DNA of 63,659 bases from Pedosphaera sp. Lineage in GTDB: Bacteria > Verrucomicrobiota > Verrucomicrobiia > Limisphaerales > UBA1096. The translations under genes were made by a program, and so were the position numbers. The notes under the pieces are model-generated. The model saw only the letters and a list, made by a program, of their open reading frames with translations. It had not been told where the DNA came from and did no database searches. The first letter of the stretch is position 1. The number at the start of each line of letters is the position of its first letter. The DNA is taken from NCBI GenBank assembly GCA_022451065.1, contig JAKUOU010000001.1, positions 1 to 63,659 on the forward strand. Direction: 5' to 3'. Positions 1 to 7,760 of the stretch are shown piece by piece.

Positions 1-1073
1 TCCGGCAGCTCGAATTCCTCAACGCCGTCAAAGTTTTCAAAATAGATCGGTTCCGGCATCTCCAGCTCAAGATAGCTGGCAACATCAAAATCCACCATGA
101 CCGTCTCGCTGGTCACCGGATCGCCGTCGTCGGAGAATTCCAGTTTAAACTTGTGGCTGGAACCTGCTTCAAACAGCCCATCACCGGTAAAGGAAACGGT
201 GTTGAACCCGTCATCACTGGCGGTAATTTCCACCTTCACATCCTGGTTGTTGAGAGACAGCTTCACACTTTCTGGATTCAGCGACGTGCTGCCGTTGCGG
301 ACAACTGCCGAAAAGGCAATCGCCGGATCGGCGTTCTTGCTGCCATCCTCTGGAGAAATGGAGACCACCTGCGGCGTGTCCGGTGCCGCTTGCATCACCT
401 TAAATTTTTTCTCAGCGAGGATGGTGTAGCCATCGTTCTCAAAGAAGAGCGCCTTGTATTCACCTTCATCGGCCATGCCACTTTCGAAGACAACCGTGCC
501 GATTTCGACTTCCTCGCTGCCGATCTGGGTTCCATCGACATAAAACCACGCCAGGCTGCCGACGGAGCCGGGCACCATGTCCTCTCTGTAGAGCCCCACC
601 CAATCCTTTGGATTACCCGGGCCGACCAGAAAATCGACCGTGATCGCTTCGCCCGGTAGATAGGTTGACTTGTCTGTTTGGACAGTTGGACCAATATCTC
701 CGACGGTGAAGATCGCCTTGGCTAGCAGTGTGTAGCCGTCGTCCTCAAAGAACCGCGCCTCATAGATGCCCTCTTCGGCCATCCCCTCAGGGAAGACCAG
801 TTCCCCTTCGGTGAGACCCTCTCCGCTGGTAGCTGAGCCGTTGACATAAAACCACGCAAGAGAGCCGACTTCGCCCGCGACCATGTCCTGCTTGTATAGG
901 CCCACCCAGTCCTTGGGATTTCCAGGGCCATCGCTAAATGTAACGATAATCTCCTCCTCTTCGATGTAGTTTGCATAATCGGTGCTGACTTCCTGCGCGA
1001 GCGCAGCCGAGGACTGTACAGCCAAAATGCCGGCCACTAGGAGGCACTGGGTCTTTAATAGTTTCTTCATCAT
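1..1073 (-). CDS. Secreted repeat protein, 3' end cut off by the window edge
   Basis: Translating the minus strand from ATG at 1073 (a second ATG follows directly) gives an open frame to the left edge with no stop, so about 357 N-terminal residues are present. It starts with a signal peptide (MMKKLLKTQCLLVAGILAVQ, then a small-residue stretch ending ALAQ). Two tandem modules of about 85 residues follow, each with the motif GPGNPKDWVGLY, then a conserved GSLAWFYV and a FFE(D/N)DGYT segment. After them comes an Ig-like stretch beginning near 'PQVVSISPEDGSKNADPAIA'. The modules look like beta-sandwich domains of surface or secreted proteins, for example those attached to phosphoesterases. The catalytic part, if any, lies outside the window. 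Function is unknown. It is divergent from the gene at 1307, so 1074-1306 probably holds promoters for both, although I see no clear -35/-10 pair. Confidence 0.75.
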   Translation of the reverse strand, partial: MMKKLLKTQCLLVAGILAVQSSAALAQEVSTDYANYIEEEEIIVTFSDGPGNPKDWVGLYKQDMVAGEVGSLAWFYVNGSATSGEGLTEGELVFPEGMAEEGIYEARFFEDDGYTLLAKAIFTVGDIGPTVQTDKSTYLPGEAITVDFLVGPGNPKDWVGLYREDMVPGSVGSLAWFYVDGTQIGSEEVEIGTVVFESGMADEGEYKALFFENDGYTILAEKKFKVMQAAPDTPQVVSISPEDGSKNADPAIAFSAVVRNGSTSLNPESVKLSLNNQDVKVEITASDDGFNTVSFTGDGLFEAGSSHKFKLEFSDDGDPVTSETVMVDFDVASYLELEMPEPIYFENFDGVEEFELP

Positions 1074-1306
1074 TTGGTTGGTTTAAGTACGAGCAGACGC
1101 GACATGAGACCCCTCCCTCGCTGCGCCGGCCGAGACTATCAAGCGGCGACATTAAAGCATAAATGGCCTTTTTTGGCAGCAAAAAAGCTTCAGAAGCAAG
1201 GTTAACGCAGCCAATTGGGTATCTAGGCGTGTCCGAGCTATTGACGCTTGGGTGAGCTTGTTCAAAGCTTGTAGAGCTGAGGCAGCTACGATAGATCTGT
1301 CCAAGC

Positions 1307-2623
1307 ATGTCCAAGCAAGTGGCAGCAGGTTGGGTCGGAACCGGCAAGGCGGCTGTAGATCAGCGGATGGAGCCGGCCTATTGGCGCACCCGAGTGTTCC
1401 ATAACAGTTATGTCCGTGCCGGCAAATTGCACCGTGTTCGCGGTTGGTCGGCTAAGATCCAGTATCAAGGGCTGCGCCGGACACTCTCGCTCGGTGCGGT
1501 CGATCAGGATGTTGCGGCAGCGAAGGCGGCAAGCCTGTTTGCGAAAATTAAGCAGCACGGTTGGCTAGCGCTTGGCCAACGGCAGGGAAGTACCCGCCCA
1601 AGTGTAGTCGATTCGCCGGATGAGGCCGATCCGCGCGAGTCGGTCGATTACTGGCGGCTGCGTCTGGTGGAGCGCAAGTATCCAGCGACGCCTGACGCCA
1701 AGCCGGAGTTATCATGCCGCATCGAGCACGACGGCACGGGTTGCTACTTCCCGCTGGGGACCCTTAACGAGGCGCAGGCTGCGGAGCGGGCGTTAAGGAT
1801 CTTTAACTGTGTCATTGGGGAAGGTTGGGAGACTGCGGTTGCGCGGCATCGGTGTGAACTGACGATGGCGCTTTTTTGGTTTGGAAGCCCGTTGTGCTGT
1901 ACTTACACAACGATTCACACCCGCTCTGGTGGGGTCAGGCGCTTGGCGAACTGCGACGCGGCGGTGCCTACTTTAGTGAATGTTTTCGTGGTGGAACCGG
2001 ATGAGACCGTGGCGGCAACTTTGCGCGAGTTGACAAGCCAAACGCCAGGCTTCGATTGTCGTGGCACGTTCGCGGACATTGGTTCACTGCACGAGCTTGG
2101 CCAAGCGGACGAGCCGGGTCTGCTGCTGGTGAATCGTGGGTTGCCGGGGTTTTCCGGCGAGGAGCTTGATGTCTGTTTCAAGCAGCGGTTTCGCGCCTGT
2201 CCGGTGGTGCCGTTTTTGACATTCGAGGACAGTGAACAGTTGTTCAACTCCACCGCCGGCAGCCGTTACGGCTACTACCTGCACCGCACGCCGCCGGGTC
2301 ATGTGCTGCATTTGCTGGAGGATAAATCCGCAGCCAAGCGCAAACTGCGGCTGGACACTGCAACGATTTCGCGCCGTGTGCGGCAATATTTCAAAAAGCA
2401 GGTCGATTATTTGGTAGGTGAACCGGGTGCGGACACGCTGCCGCACCTCACCCCCCGTGAGCATCAGGTGATGACTCACCTTTGCCGGGGCGCACTGGAT
2501 AAGGAAATCGCTGAGTGGCTCAGCATAAGCTCGTGGACGGTGCACAACCATCTCAAGAACATTTACGAAAAATTGGGCGTCCAAAATCGCACTGAGGCCG
2601 TCATGGAGTATCTGCAAAAGTAA
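1307..2623 (+). CDS. LuxR-family regulator with degenerate receiver and AP2-like N-terminal repeats
   Basis: A 438-residue protein. Residues 25-90 and about 115-180 are two related segments (YWR-R...SAKIQYQG-RRTLSLG...; YWRLRL...LSCRIEHDGTGCYFPLG) resembling the AP2-like arm DNA-binding fold of integrases. Residues 225-335 resemble a response-regulator receiver, but the phosphoacceptor position before GLPGFSG is Asn276 instead of Asp. The acidic pair E230/D232 is present. Residues 380-438 are a clear LuxR/GerE helix-turn-helix (LTPREHQVM, then KEIAEWLSISSWTVHNHLKN). It is probably a DNA-binding regulator not controlled by phosphorylation. It lies 87 bp upstream of the methyltransferase cluster on the same strand, so regulation of that cluster is a reasonable guess. 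ATG 1367 is an alternative start. Confidence 0.75.
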   Translation: MSKQVAAGWVGTGKAAVDQRMEPAYWRTRVFHNSYVRAGKLHRVRGWSAKIQYQGLRRTLSLGAVDQDVAAAKAASLFAKIKQHGWLALGQRQGSTRPSVVDSPDEADPRESVDYWRLRLVERKYPATPDAKPELSCRIEHDGTGCYFPLGTLNEAQAAERALRIFNCVIGEGWETAVARHRCELTMALFWFGSPLCCTYTTIHTRSGGVRRLANCDAAVPTLVNVFVVEPDETVAATLRELTSQTPGFDCRGTFADIGSLHELGQADEPGLLLVNRGLPGFSGEELDVCFKQRFRACPVVPFLTFEDSEQLFNSTAGSRYGYYLHRTPPGHVLHLLEDKSAAKRKLRLDTATISRRVRQYFKKQVDYLVGEPGADTLPHLTPREHQVMTHLCRGALDKEIAEWLSISSWTVHNHLKNIYEKLGVQNRTEAVMEYLQK

Positions 2624-2710
2624 AATGGTAATAAATTCCCCCCAAAATTGGTTATTCGGGGCGATGGCGTTCGGTGTCAGCATCCGCCGTTCGTTTGCAG
2701 CGGTAAAATC

Positions 2711-4165
2711 ATGATTCCCCAACTGGCCCAATTGCTCTCCCCGGAGGAGGTGCAGCGCATTCACGAGGCGTCGCTTGAGATTCTCGATCAGGTCGGCCTT
2801 GAGGTGAACAATCCCAGGGCTCGGGAGCGGTTCCGCGAGCATGGCTGCCGGGTCGATGATGCGACCGAGCGAGTGACGTTTCCGCCCGCGGTGATTGAGG
2901 AATGCCTAAAGTCGATCCCGCCCAAGTTCACGTTTTACGCGCAGGATCCCGAGTTCGACCGGGTGGTACCCGACCAGGCGCCGCTGGTGATCACTGCCAG
3001 TTCGGCCCCGAACATCATTGATCCTGTTAGTGGTAAAGAGCGCTTTTCTACTTCGGAGGACATCGCCCGCGTCGCCCGGTTGATTGACAGTCTGCCGGAC
3101 ATCGACCTGTTTTCGGTCTCGGTGCTGGCCTCTGATGCGCCGGCCGGCCAATACAGCTTGTCACGGTTTTACACCGCGCTGAAGCATTGCCGGAAGCCGA
3201 TTCGAGGTAGCGGCGATCCGGGAATCGACTGCGAATCGATCCTGCAGTTGGCCTACGCGATCGCCGGCAGCGAGGCGGCCTATAAGGAGCGGCCGTTCAT
3301 CACCCACCATTATTGCCCGGTCATCTCGCCGCTGAAGATGGACGAGAACTCGACCGAGCTGCTAATGTTTTACACCGAGCAGGGACTGCCCAGCCACTCG
3401 ACGGTGGTGCCTAACGCCGGCCTGACATCGCCCATGACGCTGGTCTCGACACTGGCCCAGGGCAACGCGGAGTTTCTATCGATGGCTGCACTGATGCAAA
3501 TGACCCGGCCCGGTACGCCGCTGCTTTACAGTTCGCTCTCGACGGTGGGCGACATGCGCTCCGGCGCCTACGCGCCGGGTGGAGTGGAGTGTGGCATGCT
3601 CAACATGGCCCACGCGCAGATGGCCAAGTTTTACAATGTCCCGTGCAGCGGATACATCGGCCTGACCAACTCGAAGCTCAACGACGCCCAGGCTGGTTAT
3701 GAAAAGGCGCTCTCCTGCATGGGCGGGTTGCTCGGTGGGATGCATGTGCTCCAGTTCGCCGGGTTGATCGACGCGCTGATGGCGTTCGACTACGGCATGG
3801 CGGTGGTGGACAATGAGATCGCGCAGATGCTCAAGCGCGTGGCCCGTGGCATGGAGTTTTCAGAGGACAATCTGGCTCTTGGCGAGATCGGCGAAGAGGG
3901 GCCAGGCGGCATGTTCGTGGCCACCGATCGCACGTTGGAACTGATGACCTCCACCGCGTTGATGCCGGATGTCGCCGACCGTGACACACGACAAATCTGG
4001 ACCGAGAACGGTGCGCTTGATGCATCGAGTCGCGCCCTCCAAAAAGCCCGTGAAATTCTGGCTGAGGATCGCAAGACCCTTTTCTCGCCGGAAGTTGAGG
4101 AGCGAATTCGGGCGAAATTCGAGGGCATGGTTGCCGGCGATTTCACCATGCCCGATGGGTGGTAA
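2711..4165 (+). CDS. MttB-family (non-pyrrolysine) methylamine:corrinoid methyltransferase
   Basis: A 484-residue soluble protein starting MIPQLAQLLSPEEVQRIHEA, the typical N-terminus of the trimethylamine methyltransferase (MttB/MtgB) superfamily. Family features include 'ILDQVGLEV', 'ITASSAPNIIDPVSGKERFS' and the Gly-rich barrel strands 'GYIGLTNSKLNDAQ' and 'GGLLGGMHVLQFAG'. The frame has no internal TAG, so this is a pyrrolysine-free member. Characterised non-Pyl members demethylate glycine betaine (MtgB), proline betaine, carnitine or related quaternary amines and pass the methyl group to a corrinoid protein. The corrinoid protein gene starts 12 bp downstream. Dimethylglycine/sarcosine-type dehydrogenases later in the cluster point to glycine betaine as the simplest substrate; that is inference. 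Longer starts exist upstream, but 2711 gives the canonical N-terminus. Confidence 0.88.
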   Translation: MIPQLAQLLSPEEVQRIHEASLEILDQVGLEVNNPRARERFREHGCRVDDATERVTFPPAVIEECLKSIPPKFTFYAQDPEFDRVVPDQAPLVITASSAPNIIDPVSGKERFSTSEDIARVARLIDSLPDIDLFSVSVLASDAPAGQYSLSRFYTALKHCRKPIRGSGDPGIDCESILQLAYAIAGSEAAYKERPFITHHYCPVISPLKMDENSTELLMFYTEQGLPSHSTVVPNAGLTSPMTLVSTLAQGNAEFLSMAALMQMTRPGTPLLYSSLSTVGDMRSGAYAPGGVECGMLNMAHAQMAKFYNVPCSGYIGLTNSKLNDAQAGYEKALSCMGGLLGGMHVLQFAGLIDALMAFDYGMAVVDNEIAQMLKRVARGMEFSEDNLALGEIGEEGPGGMFVATDRTLELMTSTALMPDVADRDTRQIWTENGALDASSRALQKAREILAEDRKTLFSPEVEERIRAKFEGMVAGDFTMPDGW

Positions 4166-4176
4166 TTTTTTGCACG

Positions 4177-4860
4177 ATGCCTGACATTGATTCCAACATG
4201 CCTGACTATGCCTCGATGAACCAACTGCTCTTTGAGGGCAAGGCGCCCGAGGTGCAGCGGTTGACGGAGGAGGCCATCGACAACGGGCGCGACGTGCACG
4301 AGGTGCTTAACGACGGCCTGATCGCAGGCATGAACGTGGTAGGCGAGGACTTCAAGCGCAACCGGGTTTATTTACCGGAAGTGGTCCTGGCTGCACGCGC
4401 AATGAAGGCCGGCATGACGGTGCTCAACCCGCTGCTTACCGCCCAGCAGGGCGAGGGCGACTCAATGGGCACGCTGGTCATGGGCACGGTCAAGGGCGAC
4501 CTGCATGACATCGGCAAAAACCTCGTGCTGATGATGGCCGAGGGCGCCGGCTTCAAGTGCGTCAACCTTGGTACCAATACCTCCGCACCGGAATTCATCG
4601 CCGCCGTCAGGGAACACAATGCCACCATCCTCGGGATGAGCGCCCTGCTCACCACCACGATGATATACATGAAAACCGTCATCACCGAGATGGAGGCTGC
4701 AGGGCTCGGTCATGTGAAAATCTGCGTCGGCGGCGCGCCAGTGACCCAGTTGTTCGCCGACGAGATCGGCGCCGACGGCTACGCCCCAGACGCCGCGACT
4801 GCCGTCGATTTATTCAAGAATATCTCCTCGGAAACCAAGGCCGCCGCGACTGCCGGTTGA
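4177..4860 (+). CDS. Cobalamin (corrinoid)-binding methyl carrier protein
   Basis: A 227-residue protein of the MtaC/MtbC/MetH-B12 type. Residues 10-95 form the helical cap ('VLNDGLIAGMNVVGEDFKRN', 'YLPEVVLAARAMKAGM'). Residues 98-220 are the Rossmann-like B12 domain with the ligand motif D108-L-H110-D-I-G113 in 'GTVKGDLHDIGKNLV', followed by 'GMSALLTTTM' and 'VGGAPVT'. His110 is the expected lower axial cobalt ligand. It should accept a methyl group from the MttB-type enzyme and deliver it to the homocysteine methyltransferase encoded at 7750. The start at 4177 (MPDIDSNMPD) is preferred, but 4198 is also possible; neither has a strong ribosome binding site. Confidence 0.92.
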   Translation: MPDIDSNMPDYASMNQLLFEGKAPEVQRLTEEAIDNGRDVHEVLNDGLIAGMNVVGEDFKRNRVYLPEVVLAARAMKAGMTVLNPLLTAQQGEGDSMGTLVMGTVKGDLHDIGKNLVLMMAEGAGFKCVNLGTNTSAPEFIAAVREHNATILGMSALLTTTMIYMKTVITEMEAAGLGHVKICVGGAPVTQLFADEIGADGYAPDAATAVDLFKNISSETKAAATAG

Positions 4861-4887
4861 CGGAGCCGGCCCGGGAAAACAGGAAAC

Positions 4888-6528
4888 TTGAGCGTTACCG
4901 TCCAGATTGATTCGCACCGGATTGAATCCGCAGCCGGTGCCACGTTGTTCGACTTGGCCAAGCAGATGGACGTGCGGATTCCCACCTCGTGTTCCGGGAA
5001 AGGCAACTGCCGCGAATGTCTCGTCGAGATCGCCCAGGGCGGTGAATTACTCAGTGATCGGACGCCGGAGGAGGCCCATCTGCAGGGCGACTTTCGGCTT
5101 TCCTGCCGCGCAACCATCGAGGTCGGCTCAGGGGCAATCCGCTGCCAAACGCTGCAGCGCGGCGCGATTCAAATCGAGGAGCACGGCGTTAGTCTGCCGT
5201 GCCTCGACGAGGCGCCGCAGCTTGGCCCGGCAGTGACACGCGATGGCGACCAGGTGCTGCTCGACGGCGAGGAAATCGATCGGTCTACCGGCCCGATTCA
5301 TGGCTTAGCCGTGGATCTGGGCACCACCACCGTTGCGATGCGCTTGGTCGATCTCGAGTCCGGCCGCGTTATGGCAAGCCAGTCGTTCGAGAATCCCCAG
5401 CGCTTCGGCGGCAGCGACGTGCTGGCGCGGGTGAAGTTTGACACCGACCACAAGGGCCGGCTTCTGCGCCGTACGCTCGCCGGTTACATGAGCCGGGCCA
5501 TCGAGTCGTTCGAGGTGTCGCCCGGGAGCATTTACGAGGTGGTGCTGGTTGGTAACCCGGTCATGCGCGATCTGTTCTTCGGGCTGGACGTGTATCCGCT
5601 TGGCCAGATGCCGTATCGTTCTGTCACCGAGCACGAGTTTCACGAGGGCCAACGCGCTGGCACTCACTTGGCCAAGCGCGGCAAACAATCGCTGCTGCCG
5701 ATCCATCCCGATGGCAGGGTTTACGCCCTGCCGCTGGTCGGTTCCCACGTCGGGTCTGACACAGCCGCCTGCCTACTGGCGACTGGCCTGGCGCGTGAGG
5801 AGCGCATGGTTGCGATGATGGATATCGGTACCAACACCGAGCTGGTCATCGGCAACCGTCACAAGCTCCAGGCTGCGTCCTGTCCCGCTGGCCCGGCGTT
5901 CGAGGGGGGGCAAATTCAATGTGGGATGCCCGCGCTGGAGGGCGCGATCGAGCGGGTGCTGCTTGAGCCGGAGCAGCGCTTAGGCGTGATCGGTGGCGGG
6001 CCACCTTCCGGCCTCTGCGGCTCCGGCCTGATCGACCTGCTGGGCGAACTGCTTCGCACCAAGCGGATCAATAGTTGCGGCCGGTTGACCGACGACTCCG
6101 ACCGGTTTTGGCTCGACGCCGAAAACGATGTTTACCTGACTGAGGAGGACATCAGCCAACTGGCCCAGGCCAAGGCCGCCAACGTCGCCGGGCTGCATCT
6201 GCTCCATCAAAACTACGAGATTGATTTTTCAGATCTGGATGTTTTTTACCTCGCGGGCGGATTCGCCCGGCACATAGATCTCGATCATGCACGCCGGATC
6301 GGCCTGATTCCCGATCTGCCGGACGAGCGGATCGTGCAGGTCGGCAACGCCGCGCTGGAGGGCGCCACGCTGGCGCTGCTCTCGGTGTCGGCCCGGGAGG
6401 AGATTGACCAACTCGTCCGTCGGATCGAGCATGTCGAACTAGAAACTTTTCCCGAATTCTTCCATTGCTTCACCGAGGGCGCGCAGTTTGTGCCGTTTCA
6501 AAACCGAATCACGGAGGCCATTATATGA
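4888..6528 (+). CDS. Corrinoid protein reductive activator (RamA/RACo-like; 2Fe-2S plus ASKHA domain)
   Basis: A 546-residue protein, probably starting at TTG 4888, behind AGGAA. Residues 1-80 form a plant-type [2Fe-2S] ferredoxin domain with ligands C35, C41, C44 and C73 ('CSGKGNCREC', 'RLSC'). A linker leads into a DUF4445/ASKHA ATPase core with phosphate-binding motifs 'AVDLGTTTVAMRLVDL' near residue 140, 'MMDIGTNTELVIG' near 310 and 'VFYLAGGFARHID' near 455. Members reduce inactive cob(II)alamin on a corrinoid protein back to cob(I)alamin using ATP. Its position directly after the corrinoid protein supports this role. The stop overlaps the next start (ATGA), suggesting translational coupling. 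Confidence 0.9.
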   Translation: MSVTVQIDSHRIESAAGATLFDLAKQMDVRIPTSCSGKGNCRECLVEIAQGGELLSDRTPEEAHLQGDFRLSCRATIEVGSGAIRCQTLQRGAIQIEEHGVSLPCLDEAPQLGPAVTRDGDQVLLDGEEIDRSTGPIHGLAVDLGTTTVAMRLVDLESGRVMASQSFENPQRFGGSDVLARVKFDTDHKGRLLRRTLAGYMSRAIESFEVSPGSIYEVVLVGNPVMRDLFFGLDVYPLGQMPYRSVTEHEFHEGQRAGTHLAKRGKQSLLPIHPDGRVYALPLVGSHVGSDTAACLLATGLAREERMVAMMDIGTNTELVIGNRHKLQAASCPAGPAFEGGQIQCGMPALEGAIERVLLEPEQRLGVIGGGPPSGLCGSGLIDLLGELLRTKRINSCGRLTDDSDRFWLDAENDVYLTEEDISQLAQAKAANVAGLHLLHQNYEIDFSDLDVFYLAGGFARHIDLDHARRIGLIPDLPDERIVQVGNAALEGATLALLSVSAREEIDQLVRRIEHVELETFPEFFHCFTEGAQFVPFQNRITEAII

Positions 6529-7760
6529 CCGGTGCGCCAATTGCATCTCAACCTTTTGAGCCGGTGAGCATTCCGGAGGCCGAGTGGAAACGTCACCTCT
6601 GCACTCCTGCTGGAGAGCCACTCAGCGAGGATGCCCAGATGGGTGTCGAGCGGGCGCTGAACTGGGTGAACGAACATGGTTGTCCGTGGAGTTTTGTGTC
6701 CGAACCAATCGACCTTGAGACGGAGAACGACCGCATCCGCTTGACCAACTGTACTGAGTTCACCAGCCGGGCCTTGGCCGAGAAACTGAGGCTTGGCCAA
6801 GCGCACTGCGCAGTAGCGGTGGCCGTTGGTGCCGGGCCAAGCGTGTCGGCGGAGATTCAGCGTTTGTGGAACGCCGAACGCCCCGACGAGGCGTTTTTCC
6901 TGAATGCCGCCGCCGCCGCCACCGCCGAGCAGTTGTTACTCCGGGCTCGCAAGTCAATTTGCGATTGGGCCGAGCCAACCGGCTTGGCTGCATTGTCGCA
7001 AGAAAGCCCTGGTTATGATGGCTGGGATCTGGGCGACCAATGTGCGCTGTTGGACTTGCTGGCCGCGCAGCCCGCTTGGCCAAGCGCGGCCAAGTTGGAC
7101 ATCCTTCACAGCGGCATGTTGTCGCCGGAACACTCGCAGCTTGCACTCTTCGGGCTGGGGCCAAGTGCGGTGGTTCAGGCACTCGAGCCCAGCGCAATCC
7201 CCTGCGTCCGCTGCAGCATGGATCCCTGTTCGCACCGACGAATGCGATTCGCCGGCGATATGCCAGCGCTAGTCGATACGGCATCAAGTGTTGCGGTCGA
7301 AACCAAGGTCGCAGCTGTGATCGAAAACCACTACGATTATCCGGATAAGGCGCTGCGCCGCTGGAGTCGTGAGTTGCTCACGATTGATTTGTGTGGCGAG
7401 TCCGTCGAGGCCACCTTTCGGCCCGATTGCAAGACGTGCAGCAATATGGGTGTGCCGTTTGGATTTGTTTACTCCATTAAACTGGGATTGCGCCGGGACG
7501 GATATCCCATCCGGAAGCTGTCCTGCCGGCCAAGCGACTCGGATTATCAGTGCATGTGTTCCTGTATAGCGGATCCGGATGGATTTCCGCAGGCCATGGT
7601 TAGTGCGCCTGGTTTTACAGGCCAGACCTTGAGTCAAACCTTGGAATGGAATCCAGTGGTAGAACCGGCCGGATGCCTCTGCCGCCAGCCCAGCCGCGAT
7701 CACAAATGGAAAATCGCCCTGCAAACCGTTCACTACAAACTTTATTCAGATGAGCAATAA
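6525..7760 (+). CDS. MetH-activation-domain-like protein with a Cys-rich C-terminal region
   Basis: A 411-residue protein. Residues 20-212 follow the pattern of stand-alone methionine synthase activation domains: 'EWKRHLCTPAG' (cf. EVFRYLGY), 'ALAEKLRLGQAHCAVAVAVG' then 'AEIQRLW', and above all 'SPGYDGWDLGDQ' followed by 'ILHSGMLSPEHSQLALFGLG', matching the SPGYGD...TESxMMxPxKS signature. That fold binds SAM and remethylates cob(II)alamin. The last 190 residues contain 12 cysteines: C227-x2-C230-x4-C235, C290, C302-x2-C305, C334, C343, C345, C347, C384 and C386. These could hold Fe-S clusters or zinc. I infer a second corrinoid-repair factor, perhaps with its own electron carrier. The gene starts inside the stop of the activator gene and overlaps the homocysteine methyltransferase start. 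Confidence 0.7.
   Translation: MTGAPIASQPFEPVSIPEAEWKRHLCTPAGEPLSEDAQMGVERALNWVNEHGCPWSFVSEPIDLETENDRIRLTNCTEFTSRALAEKLRLGQAHCAVAVAVGAGPSVSAEIQRLWNAERPDEAFFLNAAAAATAEQLLLRARKSICDWAEPTGLAALSQESPGYDGWDLGDQCALLDLLAAQPAWPSAAKLDILHSGMLSPEHSQLALFGLGPSAVVQALEPSAIPCVRCSMDPCSHRRMRFAGDMPALVDTASSVAVETKVAAVIENHYDYPDKALRRWSRELLTIDLCGESVEATFRPDCKTCSNMGVPFGFVYSIKLGLRRDGYPIRKLSCRPSDSDYQCMCSCIADPDGFPQAMVSAPGFTGQTLSQTLEWNPVVEPAGCLCRQPSRDHKWKIALQTVHYKLYSDEQ
7073..7086. repeat. CTTGGCCAAG iterated palindrome, extended 14-bp copy
   Basis: CGCTTGGCCAAGCG is a perfect 14-bp palindrome. Its 10-bp core CTTGGCCAAG occurs 15 times in the window, starting at 2096, 4953, 5667, 6792, 7075, 13240, 14174, 16438, 30225, 36133, 44096, 58208, 60783, 61708 and 63203. 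The copies fall in different codon phases, so they are not a by-product of one peptide motif. Confidence 0.75.

Noticed and set aside
2624-2710. A C-rich/G-rich inverted pair upstream of the MttB gene as a cobalamin riboswitch or terminator
   Set aside because: The segment is under 90 bp, the possible stem is only about four base pairs and no B12-box-like element is visible.
2711-4165. Possible pyrrolysine (in-frame TAG) in the MttB-family gene
   Set aside because: The frame reads through without any internal stop, so it is a pyrrolysine-free member.
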